From: Candidatus Nitrosotenuis sp.
GTDB taxonomy: Archaea; Thermoproteota; Nitrososphaeria; Nitrososphaerales; Nitrosopumilaceae
Assembly (NCBI GenBank): GCA_023252015.1
Contig: JAHEXS010000016.1
Coordinates: forward strand, 1 to 14,157
DNA: 14,157 nucleotides
Direction: 5' to 3'
The translations under genes and the position numbers were made by a program. The notes beneath the pieces were generated by a model. That model saw only the letters and a list, made by a program, of their open reading frames with translations, ran no database searches and was not told the DNA's origin. The stretch's first letter is position 1. Every line of letters starts with the position of its first letter. Below, one piece after another: positions 1 through 6,754 of this stretch.

Positions 1-144
1 TGGACTGACACCTTTGAGTTTGAGTTTTCCTTTATCATCCATCATTCCGGATGCTTTTAATTCGTTTTTGACTTCTTCTGGAAGTTTTTGCAGTTTCTCA
101 GCTGCTTTTACTTCAACTTCGTACTTGTGCTCAAGCTCATCCAT
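1..144 (-). CDS. Unrecognised small acidic/basic protein, N-terminal 48 residues (C-terminus outside window)
   Basis: An open frame starts with ATG at 144 and runs off the left edge. It encodes a highly charged, Lys/Glu-rich, probably helical segment beginning MDELEHKYEVEVKAAEKL; no signal peptide or membrane segment is visible. The start is supported by an in-frame stop just upstream (complement of 160-162) and by a TATA-like box centred about 26 bases before the ATG, as expected for a leaderless archaeal mRNA. Two perfect palindromes (192-207, 223-232) lie upstream of that box. I do not recognise the family. The gene is divergent from the serB-like gene. Confidence 0.6.
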   Translation of the reverse strand, partial: MDELEHKYEVEVKAAEKLQKLPEEVKNELKASGMMDDKGKLKLKGVSP

Positions 145-164
145 ATTTTGACAATTTTCCTACC

Positions 165-176
165 GTGATTTATAGA
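165..176 (-). promoter_or_regulatory. TATA-like box of the left-edge gene
   Basis: On the minus strand this reads TCTATAAATC, centred about 26 bases upstream of the ATG at 144, the usual archaeal TATA distance for a leaderless transcript. Confidence 0.45.
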
Positions 177-191
177 CTTTGATGACAGAAG

Positions 192-232
192 ACAGGATTT
201 ATCCTGTGGATGAATGTCCGTAATTACGTAAT
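192..232. repeat. Two short perfect palindromes, candidate operators
   Basis: The first has arms ACAGGAT/ATCCTGT with a TT centre (192-207). The second is the 10-base palindrome ATTACGTAAT (223-232). Both sit just upstream of the TATA-like box of the minus-strand gene at 1-144, where archaeal activators or repressors often bind. No binding protein can be named from the sequence. Confidence 0.4.
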
Positions 233-497
233 GACCACCTTGAAGTTCACATCTTTAGCACGACGTTCTTCCACTTTGCCCGGCTCTGACATTGAGTACT
301 TTTTGCGGATTTATCATATTTAACAACCAATCAACACGTAAAGCCGAAACTGGATTGAGTTCAGACAGAGTACCGTAGGAACTACAGGAATTCATGTCTG
401 CAGAGATCAAAATCTCAGTCGTTGAAGCAGAAAGAGGCTACCTGACTTCTGGTAGTGGTTCACTACTATGGATGTGCGATCTAAAAATGGACTTCAA
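233..497. other. Non-coding spacer with several hairpins, function unknown
   Basis: If the serB-like gene starts at 538, the spacer between the divergent genes is 393 bases. A TATA-like run (TTTATCATATTTAAC, about 309-323) could start a transcript near 345. Downstream are small hairpins: GTAG-GAA-CTAC near 374-384, GAGAT-CAAA-ATCTC near 403-416, and an 8-bp stem TGGTAGTG/CACTACTA with a GTT loop (450-468), whose left arm could instead pair with CTACC just before it. An open frame from an ATG at 394 covers part of this and joins the serB-like gene, but its residues look unlike a phosphatase. No tRNA, rRNA or known riboswitch motif was recognised. Confidence 0.35.
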
Positions 498-509
498 CTT
501 TTATATTGA
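498..509 (+). promoter_or_regulatory. TATA-like box supporting a TTG start of the serB-like gene
   Basis: CTTTTATATTGA lies about 34 bases before the TTG at 538. It sits inside the longer frame that begins at 394, so it argues for the shorter protein with a very short leader. Confidence 0.35.
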
Positions 510-537
510 TAGATTTTTTCCCAAAAATTGGAAACAA

Positions 538-1188
538 TTGCTTGCAATTTTTGATGTAGAAGGAGTTCTCTTTGATGCCGAATATCTGCCAATTCTTGCA
601 GAAAAGATAGACAAGGAAAAAGAAATCTGGGAAATTACAAGAAAGGGAATTCAAGGACTGATAAACTGGGAGGATGGACTAAGAACGCGTGTCCGTGCTT
701 TAAGAGGATTAAGCTATGATGTGTGCAAGCAGGTAGCAGACGACCTACCGATAATGACTGGTGCAAAGGAAACATGTCGTGTACTAAAGGCTGCAGGCTG
801 GAAACTACTTGCAGTATCTGGAGGATTTACCATTATGACTGATAGACTAAAAGAAGAACTCTGCCTTGATTACGTGTATTCTAACGAACTTGTCTTCAAA
901 GACGGAAAACTTGAAGACGTGCAAATCCATGTCACATCCGATAAAGCAAAATCTGCACGAGCGAAAATAGCCGAATGGCAGGAAAATAAAGATGACATCG
1001 TAGTAACAGTCGACGGTGCAAACGACCTGACTCTTTTTGATATCTGTGGTCTTGGAGTTGCCTTTCGGGCTCAGGATGTTGTCAAAGAAAGAGCAAATGT
1101 GACAATCGAAGAAAAAAATCTCGCAAACCTCATTGCTGTCGTAAACAAACACTACAAGCTTAACCTGCCAATTCAAACCGTGGCCTAG
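538..1188 (+). CDS. serB: SerB-like HAD-family phosphatase (probable phosphoserine phosphatase)
   Basis: This HAD-superfamily protein most resembles phosphoserine phosphatases, which release serine from O-phosphoserine in the cytosol. Numbered from the TTG at 538 (216 aa), motif I is FDVEGVLFDAEY with nucleophile Asp6, motif II is AVSGGF with Ser94, motif III is SDKAKS with Lys136, and motif IV is VDGANDLTLFD with Asp159 and Asp163, close to the SerB pattern GDGANDL. The second motif-I acid is Glu8 rather than the usual Asp. An in-frame ATG at 394 would add 48 residues with no phosphatase character; the TATA-like box at 498-509 and the position of motif I favour the TTG. It lies 38 bases before cofE, which has its own promoter-like box. 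Substrate is inferred from family resemblance; another small phosphoester is possible. Confidence 0.75.
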   Translation: MLAIFDVEGVLFDAEYLPILAEKIDKEKEIWEITRKGIQGLINWEDGLRTRVRALRGLSYDVCKQVADDLPIMTGAKETCRVLKAAGWKLLAVSGGFTIMTDRLKEELCLDYVYSNELVFKDGKLEDVQIHVTSDKAKSARAKIAEWQENKDDIVVTVDGANDLTLFDICGLGVAFRAQDVVKERANVTIEEKNLANLIAVVNKHYKLNLPIQTVA

Positions 1189-1194
1189 TCCTAG

Positions 1195-1206
1195 ATTTTA
1201 ATAAAA
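1195..1206 (+). promoter_or_regulatory. TATA-like box of cofE
   Basis: ATTTTAATAAAA is centred about 26 bases before the ATG at 1227, with no Shine-Dalgarno between, which fits a leaderless transcript separate from the upstream gene. Confidence 0.5.
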
Positions 1207-1226
1207 GACAACATTGCGTAATACTG

Positions 1227-1961
1227 ATGTCGCTTGAAATAATCCCCGTTGTAATAAATAAAGAAATTAAGAAAGGCGACGATCTGGCAAAAGTTTTCAC
1301 ATCTTCATACAAGGGCCTATTGGATGGTGACATTATTGTAATATCACAAAAAGTAATCTCAAAGCAAGAAGGAAGACTAGTTGAATTGGCTGGCGTAATT
1401 CCATCTCTTCTTGCAGTTGGAATTGCAACAGAATACGAAAAGGATCCAAGACTAATGGAGGTGATTCTCTACGAAACCAAAAGAATAATCCGAATGGAAA
1501 ATCGCATCATAATTGCCGAGACAAGGCATGGTTTTATCTGTGCAAATGCTGGCGTTGACGAAAGCAATCTTCCACAAGGGTTTGTCGCAATGCTTCCAGA
1601 AAACCCAGATGCATCTGCATCTAACTTTCATTCGTCTCTGCAAGAAATGACTGGGAAAAAAATAGCGATTCTAGTATCTGATACCTTCGGTAGGCCTTTC
1701 CGTGAAGGACAAACAAACTGTGCGATTGGCGTAGCTGGAATGAAGCCAATAAATGACTATGCTGGAACAAAGGATACCTTTGGAAGGACATTGCGAACTA
1801 CTGCAATTGCGGAGGCAGATGAACTCTGCGGTGCCGCAGAACTCGTAATGAAAAAGACTGAGAACTGCCCGTTTGTAATAATTCGCAATTTTGATTTTAG
1901 TCCATCCAGCGATACCGCAAAACCACTAATTAGAGCAGAAAAGACTGATCTATTCAGGTAA
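1227..1961 (+). CDS. cofE: Coenzyme F420-0:L-glutamate ligase
   Basis: CofE adds L-glutamate residues by GTP-dependent gamma-ligation to F420-0, completing the deazaflavin cofactor F420. The 244-aa length matches the stand-alone archaeal enzyme, without the C-terminal nitroreductase-like domain of actinobacterial FbiB. Family blocks in order are DGDIIVISQKVISKQEGR (about residues 33-50), ETRHGFICANAGVDESN (about 98-114), SDTFGRPFREGQTN (about 151-164), and a C-terminal block with GTKDTFGR followed by AEADELCGAAELVM. The ATG at 1227 is supported by the TATA-like box before it. The gene stands between the serB-like and PHP genes, each with its own apparent promoter, so neighbours say little about its role. 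F420 production is known in ammonia-oxidising archaea. Confidence 0.95.
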   Translation: MSLEIIPVVINKEIKKGDDLAKVFTSSYKGLLDGDIIVISQKVISKQEGRLVELAGVIPSLLAVGIATEYEKDPRLMEVILYETKRIIRMENRIIIAETRHGFICANAGVDESNLPQGFVAMLPENPDASASNFHSSLQEMTGKKIAILVSDTFGRPFREGQTNCAIGVAGMKPINDYAGTKDTFGRTLRTTAIAEADELCGAAELVMKKTENCPFVIIRNFDFSPSSDTAKPLIRAEKTDLFR

Positions 1962-1971
1962 TATAGAAAAA

Positions 1972-1984
1972 GAATTATAATCAT
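1972..1984 (+). promoter_or_regulatory. TATA-like box of the PHP gene
   Basis: GAATTATAATCAT is centred about 28 bases before the TTG at 2007 and supports that start codon. Confidence 0.45.
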
Positions 1985-2006
1985 AACAAAAAAAATTTCC
2001 AATTGA

Positions 2007-2924
2007 TTGAATCATCTAAAAGCTGAGCTACATTGTCATAACTCATTTTCCAATTTTCATGTGGGTAAAGATGAGGCGCCATATGACTGTGATATTACAA
2101 TACCTGAACAACTGGAAAGATCATACGCTCTTGGACTTGATGCACTTTTTGTAACTAACCATAACACGTTGAATGGATATAGGCAAATTTTGGAATACAA
2201 AACTGATCATGCAAAATACAAGACGATCCAAATTCTTCCAGCAGAAGAAATCACAACCAACACTGGTGCGCATGTAATAGCGTATGGAATATCAAAAGAA
2301 ATCAAAGCCGGTCTTACATTAGAGGAAATAGTTGATGAAATAAAAAAACAGGATGCCGTGTCGTGCGCCCCGCATCCATTTAGTCTGCTTGATGCTTTGC
2401 GAGAAAAGGCAAAGATGTGTGATTTAGTTGAGATTTTTAATAGTAACAACGTTGATGTAATATCAAACGCGCGCGCAACCAAGTTTTCGCTTGACAACAA
2501 CAAAGTTGGCATCGCGGGAAGTGACTCGCATGTTCTCTCAACACTTGGACGATGTGTAAATCTTGTTGAATCTGAAAATACCCTGGACGATGTACTGTAC
2601 GCAATGAAGCACAGTAGGATAACAATACAGAACACTGGTTATGCGCATGAAAAGGAAACTCTGGAACACATCCAATACAAAATCAATAACTCAAAGGACT
2701 ATCTTGCAGAATACATCAGAGAACATTATCCGAACTCACAGTGGATGTTTTCATTACTGCTCAAAATGTATGATTTGAATCAAAACAGCTATCTCTGGTC
2801 GCTAATATACAAGCTGTCAGTATATCTGATGAAACGAATATCAAAGAAAATCAATCTGCTTGATTACGACGCATCACCATTAAAGAATAGAAATATTGCT
2901 GATATGCTCCGAATGGCAGTCTGA
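2007..2924 (+). CDS. PHP-domain metal-dependent phosphoesterase
   Basis: This 305-aa protein has the N-terminal PHP fold, a metal-dependent phosphoesterase barrel. Metal ligands are visible in order: His9 and His11 (ELHCHNSFSN), His52 (VTNHNT), Glu80/Glu81 (LPAEEIT), His123 (APHPF), and Asp173 with His175 (GSDSHVLSTLG). The layout matches short PHP proteins of the YciV/TrpH type, which hydrolyse nucleotides or phosphorylated small molecules; the substrate here is unknown. Residues after about 215 form a helical tail unlike the core and may be lineage-specific. TTG is chosen as start because the HxH motif follows eight residues later and a TATA-like box lies about 28 bases upstream. It converges on the next gene with 11 bases between. 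Confidence 0.85.
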   Translation: MNHLKAELHCHNSFSNFHVGKDEAPYDCDITIPEQLERSYALGLDALFVTNHNTLNGYRQILEYKTDHAKYKTIQILPAEEITTNTGAHVIAYGISKEIKAGLTLEEIVDEIKKQDAVSCAPHPFSLLDALREKAKMCDLVEIFNSNNVDVISNARATKFSLDNNKVGIAGSDSHVLSTLGRCVNLVESENTLDDVLYAMKHSRITIQNTGYAHEKETLEHIQYKINNSKDYLAEYIREHYPNSQWMFSLLLKMYDLNQNSYLWSLIYKLSVYLMKRISKKINLLDYDASPLKNRNIADMLRMAV

Positions 2925-2935
2925 TCCACAATAAA

Positions 2936-3763
2936 CTAATCTGGCCTGAATCTTTGATCTGCAATGCCAATTATTTTGATTTTTATTGCAGTGCTGCCAA
3001 AGGATCGAATTTTAAAATATGGATCTCCCCACTTTCGGTAATACTGTAATTTGTCGTCTCCTGTCATGTGAACTCCTATGATGTTGCCTGCAGATGTCTT
3101 TACCGTATGAAACGTGCAAAGCTTTTCCTCCGTGACACCGTCTTGTCTTGTCTGCATGAAAATAAAGTCGGCCGTACCGTTCTCATACAATGACATGACT
3201 GGGTCAAACGGGTTCACCGAGTTTGTTTTTTTCATAACTTCGTTAATCAAATAACTGTTAAAGTGATACCTTGCATATTCTTCCATGTGTTCTGCCTCAT
3301 TTCTATATGTCCAAGGCGTATCCCTGTCAAACACAATATTGTAAATTCCGCCCACGTTTGGGAGGTCTGTTTTTTCACCTTTTGTTGCACTGTATAATGC
3401 TGCAAGTCCAAATCTTTTTGCCTTGGCATTTGTAATACCGAATATTTCGTGGAACACCTCATACATACCTGCAGTCTTTGAATCTGTAATTGCACTCATC
3501 ATTGGAAATCCCATTGATGCGCATAATGATGTATGGTATTTGGTGGCAAACAGTCTAAATGACTCCGTTGCAAGTTTTTTCATCTCTTGGATTTTTGGAA
3601 TGCTATTTTCAAAATGTACAAGATTCTGATACGCAAATGTATTTTCTTCATTTATTGCAAGAATTCTTTTTATGGTGTTTAGAACCAACATGGAAATTTT
3701 GTCATCCAGTCCATGTCTTTTAGTAATTGATTCAACAATGGCAATATCATTTGTCTTATCCAT
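2936..3763 (-). CDS. Conserved-looking protein of unknown function (275 aa)
   Basis: I do not recognise this protein. It is soluble, with no signal peptide or membrane segment. The N-terminal half is helical and rich in Lys and Glu (roughly residues 1-130). The C-terminal half contains aromatic and charged patches such as DRDTPWTYRNEAEHMEEYAR (about 156-175) and NPFDPVMSLYENGTADFIFM (about 194-213), and ends in what look like beta strands. There is no evident nucleotide-binding loop or clustered metal ligands. Coding looks genuine: a long uninterrupted frame, an ATG preceded by an AT-rich box about 29 bases upstream, and tight convergence with the PHP gene. It is probably an archaeal lineage-specific family. 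Confidence 0.75.
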   Translation of the reverse strand: MDKTNDIAIVESITKRHGLDDKISMLVLNTIKRILAINEENTFAYQNLVHFENSIPKIQEMKKLATESFRLFATKYHTSLCASMGFPMMSAITDSKTAGMYEVFHEIFGITNAKAKRFGLAALYSATKGEKTDLPNVGGIYNIVFDRDTPWTYRNEAEHMEEYARYHFNSYLINEVMKKTNSVNPFDPVMSLYENGTADFIFMQTRQDGVTEEKLCTFHTVKTSAGNIIGVHMTGDDKLQYYRKWGDPYFKIRSFGSTAIKIKIIGIADQRFRPD

Positions 3764-3784
3764 TCTATGATTTTATAATCGTCA

Positions 3785-3800
3785 TAATTAATTAAAAATC
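3785..3800 (-). promoter_or_regulatory. TATA-like box of the 275-aa gene
   Basis: On the minus strand this AT-rich run reads GATTTTTAATTAATTA, centred about 29 bases before the ATG at 3763. The surrounding spacer (3764-3955) otherwise holds only a short possible frame (MLSFRGWKKKQ at 3869) that I do not call. Confidence 0.35.
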
Positions 3801-3955
3801 CGATTTAACTAACACTAAAGTTAAAGAACTGGTAATTTCTTAGAGGTTGAGACATTATCTCATCCCCATGTTAAGTTTCAGAGGGTGGAAGAAAAAACAG
3901 AAAATTCAGTGGAATATGTAGCCTCTGGTTAGTTTCTTTGTAGGTTACTCTATCA

Positions 3956-4189
3956 TCATGATCTACGATTAGAAAATTGAGAGGATCTAATTCCACTATC
4001 TAAGATAACCACGCCAATTGCAAGAATGACTGCTACTATAACAGCAAACGTTGTATCGGTAAACTTGGAAAAATCTACAACCTGTGATGGATTGTTTGGT
4101 GTAGGACCGTTTTCATTTATTATTTCAATAAAAGTCAAAAAACCGATAGCGAGAATAATCAGACCTATGGTGATTTTTGCAAATTCCAT
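3956..4189 (-). CDS. Small two-helix membrane protein, function unknown
   Basis: This 77-aa protein has two hydrophobic helices, about residues 7-24 (TIGLIILAIGFLTFIEII) and 47-64 (TFAVIVAVILAIGVVILD). They are separated by a polar, Asn/Pro-rich loop (NENGPTPNNPSQ), and the protein ends in a basic tail (SNRRS). This hairpin topology with Ile/Gly-rich helices is common in small archaeal membrane proteins. The antiparallel plus-strand frame at 4026-4235 is judged a shadow because only the minus frame gives a sensible alternation of polar and membrane segments. It is divergent from the DUF6659-like gene with 86 bases between. No function can be assigned. Confidence 0.6.
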   Translation of the reverse strand: MEFAKITIGLIILAIGFLTFIEIINENGPTPNNPSQVVDFSKFTDTTFAVIVAVILAIGVVILDSGIRSSQFSNRRS

Positions 4190-4275
4190 TATGCCATCTA
4201 TTTACTTATACGATAGTAGGATATTATTCGAGTAATAGTTATTAAACAGTATCATAATATAAACACGTTCTATCG

Positions 4276-4662
4276 ATGACTGCAATACCAACTAAAATAG
4301 AAAAACAGATGGAAAAAGTTGGCATCAAAGCATTTGTTGTCATAAACAAGAGGGGCAGAATTGTTGACTCTTTTGGAGAAAATGGGCTAAACATATCAAA
4401 GGAAAAAAAAGAAGTTCTGTTTATGTCGACTGTGCTTCAATGTTCTATGCAAGATGAGCAAAATGATGATTTTGGTAGAATGCAGTTTTGTATAACTAAA
4501 CGCGATAAATCAAAGTTTTTCTGCCAGCATGTAGGTGGGGACAGAATAGCTATCATTGTTGCGAACAATCGTACCGATGATAGTGCAATCGTCGATTACG
4601 TTAATCAGATAAGCAAAATGTACACCCTCGATACAATTTCAGAAAAAGATGTGATGCTTTAG
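4276..4662 (+). CDS. DUF6659-like small soluble protein
   Basis: This 128-aa protein has the pattern I associate with the archaeal DUF6659 family. There is an N-terminal helix, then a beta strand ending in an N-[KR]-x-G-[RK] turn (VVINKRGRIVDSFGEN, about residues 21-36). Next come a helix with a KEVLFM segment, two strands around MQFCITKRDKSKFF (about 72-85), and a strand DRIAIIVAN (about 92-100). The order resembles roadblock/LC7 or profilin-like folds, but that is inference. There is no catalytic motif and no membrane segment. It is followed after two bases by a zinc-ribbon gene, so the two are probably co-translated. The AT-rich spacer before it contains TATA-like runs (about 4238-4248 and 4253-4264). 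In this lineage such proteins may act in sensing or regulation; no partner is known from the sequence. Confidence 0.7.
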   Translation: MTAIPTKIEKQMEKVGIKAFVVINKRGRIVDSFGENGLNISKEKKEVLFMSTVLQCSMQDEQNDDFGRMQFCITKRDKSKFFCQHVGGDRIAIIVANNRTDDSAIVDYVNQISKMYTLDTISEKDVML

Positions 4663-4664
4663 AT

Positions 4665-4856
4665 ATGAATATCTACGACATGAAACAGGTGCATTGTTAC
4701 AAGTGTTTAAGGTTCATTGGCGAAATCGACTACGAGGCTGAGGTCACTATGCCTATCTGTGGAAAGTGCGCCAACCCAATGCCAGAACATGATGACAAGC
4801 TAAGATATGTTGCAAGTAGGTATGCTCAACCAAAAATAAATGCGATTCACACCTAG
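4665..4856 (+). CDS. Small zinc-ribbon protein (63 aa)
   Basis: This short protein contains two CxxC knuckles, CYKC (residues 11-14) and CGKC (32-35), spaced like a treble-clef or rubredoxin-type zinc ribbon. A polar tail follows. The start ATG at 4665 comes two bases after the stop of the DUF6659-like gene; a second in-frame ATG (residue 6, 4680) is also possible. The adjacency implies translational coupling and perhaps a shared role. Such proteins often bind nucleic acid or partner proteins, but nothing here decides between these. Confidence 0.7.
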   Translation: MNIYDMKQVHCYKCLRFIGEIDYEAEVTMPICGKCANPMPEHDDKLRYVASRYAQPKINAIHT

Positions 4857-4902
4857 TCAAACAAATTTTTGAAAATTGTTGTTATCTTATAATCATAATA
4901 GC
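4857..4902. other. Start of a 616-base gap with a TATA-like run
   Basis: Intergenic. GTTATCTTATAATCAT (about 4881-4896) looks like a promoter box and would serve the decayed gene that follows. Together with 4903-5193 and 5194-5472 this makes 616 bases without an intact gene. Confidence 0.3.
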
Positions 4903-5193
4903 AAATTCCAGTATGTTCCAAATGAACCAGCACGCAAAAGAAAGAGAATTCTTATCATCATCTATAATTCAAGCATTTCTATTAGTTCTCACTATGATCT
5001 TACGGACTGAAAAAGTAAAAAGGCAGATTTCAATCATCTTTTAAAACCTCTTGAAAGCATCAATTTTACTAGTAAACCATACGCAGATTATAGACCGGGC
5101 TATCCTGCAATCAAAGGCTACACAAAAGACATTCTAAAGGCTATCAATTTACATGCTGGCACAAATTATCAATACATTCCATTGGTCAAATAA
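4903..5193 (+). pseudogene. Decayed gene remnant, family not recognised
   Basis: One frame reads as protein-like sequence interrupted by an in-frame TGA at 5008-5010. Before it is a basic stretch followed by a hydrophobic one (EPARKRKRILIIIYNSS). After it are 60 sense codons with non-random composition, including YADYRPGYPAIKGYTKDI and ending TNYQYIPLVK with TAA at 5191-5193. The downstream half has no ATG, GTG or TTG start. A competing 43-codon frame from ATG 4913 to 5044 overlaps the upstream half and could be the original start joined by a frameshift. A promoter-like TATA run precedes 4913. I infer a relic of a small gene broken by a stop and possibly a frameshift; the family is unknown. 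Confidence 0.45.
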
Positions 5194-5436
5194 GAAAACA
5201 CTGGAACCACAAAAAACTTAGTATTGGAATTATGATACTATTTTTGACTAACATCTCATGACAAAAATATCTAGTAATTTATCAAAAATCCTGCAAAATC
5301 TATGCTGAATTGAGTGTAAATATCACTTATCAGATAACTAATTTAACGGAAAGTAAGCATAAAATACCGATCTTCTTTTCATTAAAAAATTAATCCAAGC
5401 TAATTTTGTTAATATTACGTTACTACATACTAATAG
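5194..5436. other. AT-rich spacer, nothing recognised
   Basis: I see no open frame with protein character on either strand, no long inverted repeat and no RNA gene in this strongly AT-rich stretch between the remnant and the tusA promoter. Confidence 0.5.
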
Positions 5437-5449
5437 ATTTTAATATGAC
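5437..5449 (+). promoter_or_regulatory. TATA-like box of the tusA-cysM operon
   Basis: ATTTTAATATGAC is centred about 30 bases before the tusA ATG at 5473. No other promoter-like element separates tusA from cysM. Confidence 0.5.
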
Positions 5450-5472
5450 AAACGGGCCTTTGAAAAATATCG

Positions 5473-5706
5473 ATGAGTGCAACGACCAAAAAACTAGATG
5501 CACGTGGATTGTTCTGCCCGGAACCTGTATTTAGAACAAAAATCGAGGTCGAAAAAATGCAAGTGGGTGAAACACTGACCGTTCTTGCAGATGATCCAAA
5601 TGCTGAAGAAGACATCTCACGATGGGTCAAACGAACCGGACACGAACTTTTATCTCTTCAAAAAAGAGATAGCGAATTAGAATTTTCAATTAAAAAGGTG
5701 AAATAG
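5473..5706 (+). CDS. tusA: TusA-family sulfur carrier protein
   Basis: TusA-family proteins carry a persulfide on a single cysteine and hand it to acceptors in sulfur-relay pathways such as thiolation, cofactor assembly or sulfur trafficking. This 77-aa protein has the full-length compact fold and the signature LDARGLFCPEPVFRTK, with the CPxP cysteine at residue 15. The C-terminal half (DISRWVKRTGHELLSLQ) fits the family helix and strand. There is no membrane segment or fusion. The stop is three bases before the GTG of cysM, so the two are almost surely co-translated. That suggests its acceptor may be the cysteine synthase step; this is inference from the pairing. Confidence 0.93.
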   Translation: MSATTKKLDARGLFCPEPVFRTKIEVEKMQVGETLTVLADDPNAEEDISRWVKRTGHELLSLQKRDSELEFSIKKVK

Positions 5707-5709
5707 TTA

Positions 5710-6708
5710 GTGGCAACCAAAGTCCTGGATGACGCAGATATCCTAAACAGAATTGGGAATACTCCGCTTGTAAAACTAGAGTCATTATCTAATGGCAAGG
5801 TAAATTATTATGCAAAACTGGAAAGCTACAATCCATTTGGTTCAGTAAAGGACAGGGCCGCATACTGGATGATTAATGACGCCGAAGAAAAAGGCAAACT
5901 AAAACGTGGTAAGACAATAATTATCGAGCCGACATCGGGAAACACTGGAATTGCCCTTACTGGAATTGCGAGCATTCTTGGATACAAAGTCGAAATAGTA
6001 ATCCCAGAAAAGGCAAGCGAGGAAACAAAAAAGATAATCTCAGACCTTGGTGCAACAATACATCAAACAAGTGATGACCTGTGTCCGAAGGTTGGCGCTG
6101 GAACTGATCAGAGTATAGCACTTGCTACATCCATCGCATCCTCACGACCTGACAAGTATTTCTCCCCAAATCAGTATTCGAACGAGGCAAATTACATGGG
6201 CCACTACAAGGGAACTGGACCTGAAATATGGAAACAAACCGAAGGAAAAATAACTCATTTTTTCACAGGAGTTGGAACTGGAGGAACAGTTACTGGAATT
6301 TCTGCTTTTCTCAAAGAACAAAACTCCAAAGTTAAAACAATAGCGGTTCAACCGCAACAAAATCACCTAATCCAGGGTTTGCGTAACTTCCAGGAATCTG
6401 CAAAACCGGATTTGTTCTTAAGGCGTGAAAACGTAGTGGATGACTGGATAACAATAACAAACGAACAAGCATTTGCAGCCGTTAAGGAAATATTCCAAAA
6501 AGAAAGACTGCTTGTTAGTCCGTCATCTGCAGCAATTTATGCCGGAATGAAAAATTATCCAATCGATGAAGGACACATAGTTGGCATTTTTGCAGACGAT
6601 GGAAGAAAATTCAAGAGCCTTTATGCGCAACAAAAGGTTTTCACAGAAGGGGATTTTGATCTCGCTCTCAAAGAGGCAAAACATCTCTCAAAGATCGCCT
6701 ATCTGTAA
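5710..6708 (+). CDS. cysM: PLP-dependent cysteine synthase, probably O-phosphoserine-using
   Basis: This is a fold-type II PLP enzyme of the cysteine synthase family, forming L-cysteine from an activated serine and a sulfur donor. Family marks are NPFGSVKDRAAYW with PLP-lysine Lys47, the substrate loop EPTSGNTG (73-80), the phosphate-binding loop GVGTGGTVTG (187-196), and LVSPSSAA (268-275), whose Ser contacts the pyridine nitrogen. At residue 225, GLRNFQES appears to align with the ALRN segment of Mycobacterium tuberculosis CysM, where that Arg recognises O-phosphoserine. I therefore favour O-phosphoserine over O-acetylserine. The 332-aa length is usual. GTG is the start because it follows the tusA stop by three bases and the first IGNTPL block begins at residue 15. 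It converges with the receiver gene over a 46-base spacer. Confidence 0.9.
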   Translation: MATKVLDDADILNRIGNTPLVKLESLSNGKVNYYAKLESYNPFGSVKDRAAYWMINDAEEKGKLKRGKTIIIEPTSGNTGIALTGIASILGYKVEIVIPEKASEETKKIISDLGATIHQTSDDLCPKVGAGTDQSIALATSIASSRPDKYFSPNQYSNEANYMGHYKGTGPEIWKQTEGKITHFFTGVGTGGTVTGISAFLKEQNSKVKTIAVQPQQNHLIQGLRNFQESAKPDLFLRRENVVDDWITITNEQAFAAVKEIFQKERLLVSPSSAAIYAGMKNYPIDEGHIVGIFADDGRKFKSLYAQQKVFTEGDFDLALKEAKHLSKIAYL

Positions 6709-6754
6709 TTTACGACTCGGGCAATAAGATTACACTCTTTATGGTGGGGGATTA

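Noticed and set aside
179..290. C/D-box guide RNA suggested by TGATGA near 181 and CTGA near 286
   Set aside because: The spacing is far too long and no D'/C' boxes lie between.
394..537. N-terminal 48 codons joining the serB-like gene from an ATG at 394
   Set aside because: The residues do not look like a HAD phosphatase, HAD motif I would be pushed to residue 54, and a TATA-like box lies inside the segment. Kept only as an alternative start.
4026..4235. Plus-strand 69-codon frame
   Set aside because: It is antiparallel to the minus-strand two-helix membrane protein, which has the more natural composition.
4913..5044. 43-codon ATG frame
   Set aside because: It overlaps the remnant in another frame, has no recognisable character and is not clearly better than chance. 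Mentioned under the pseudogene instead.
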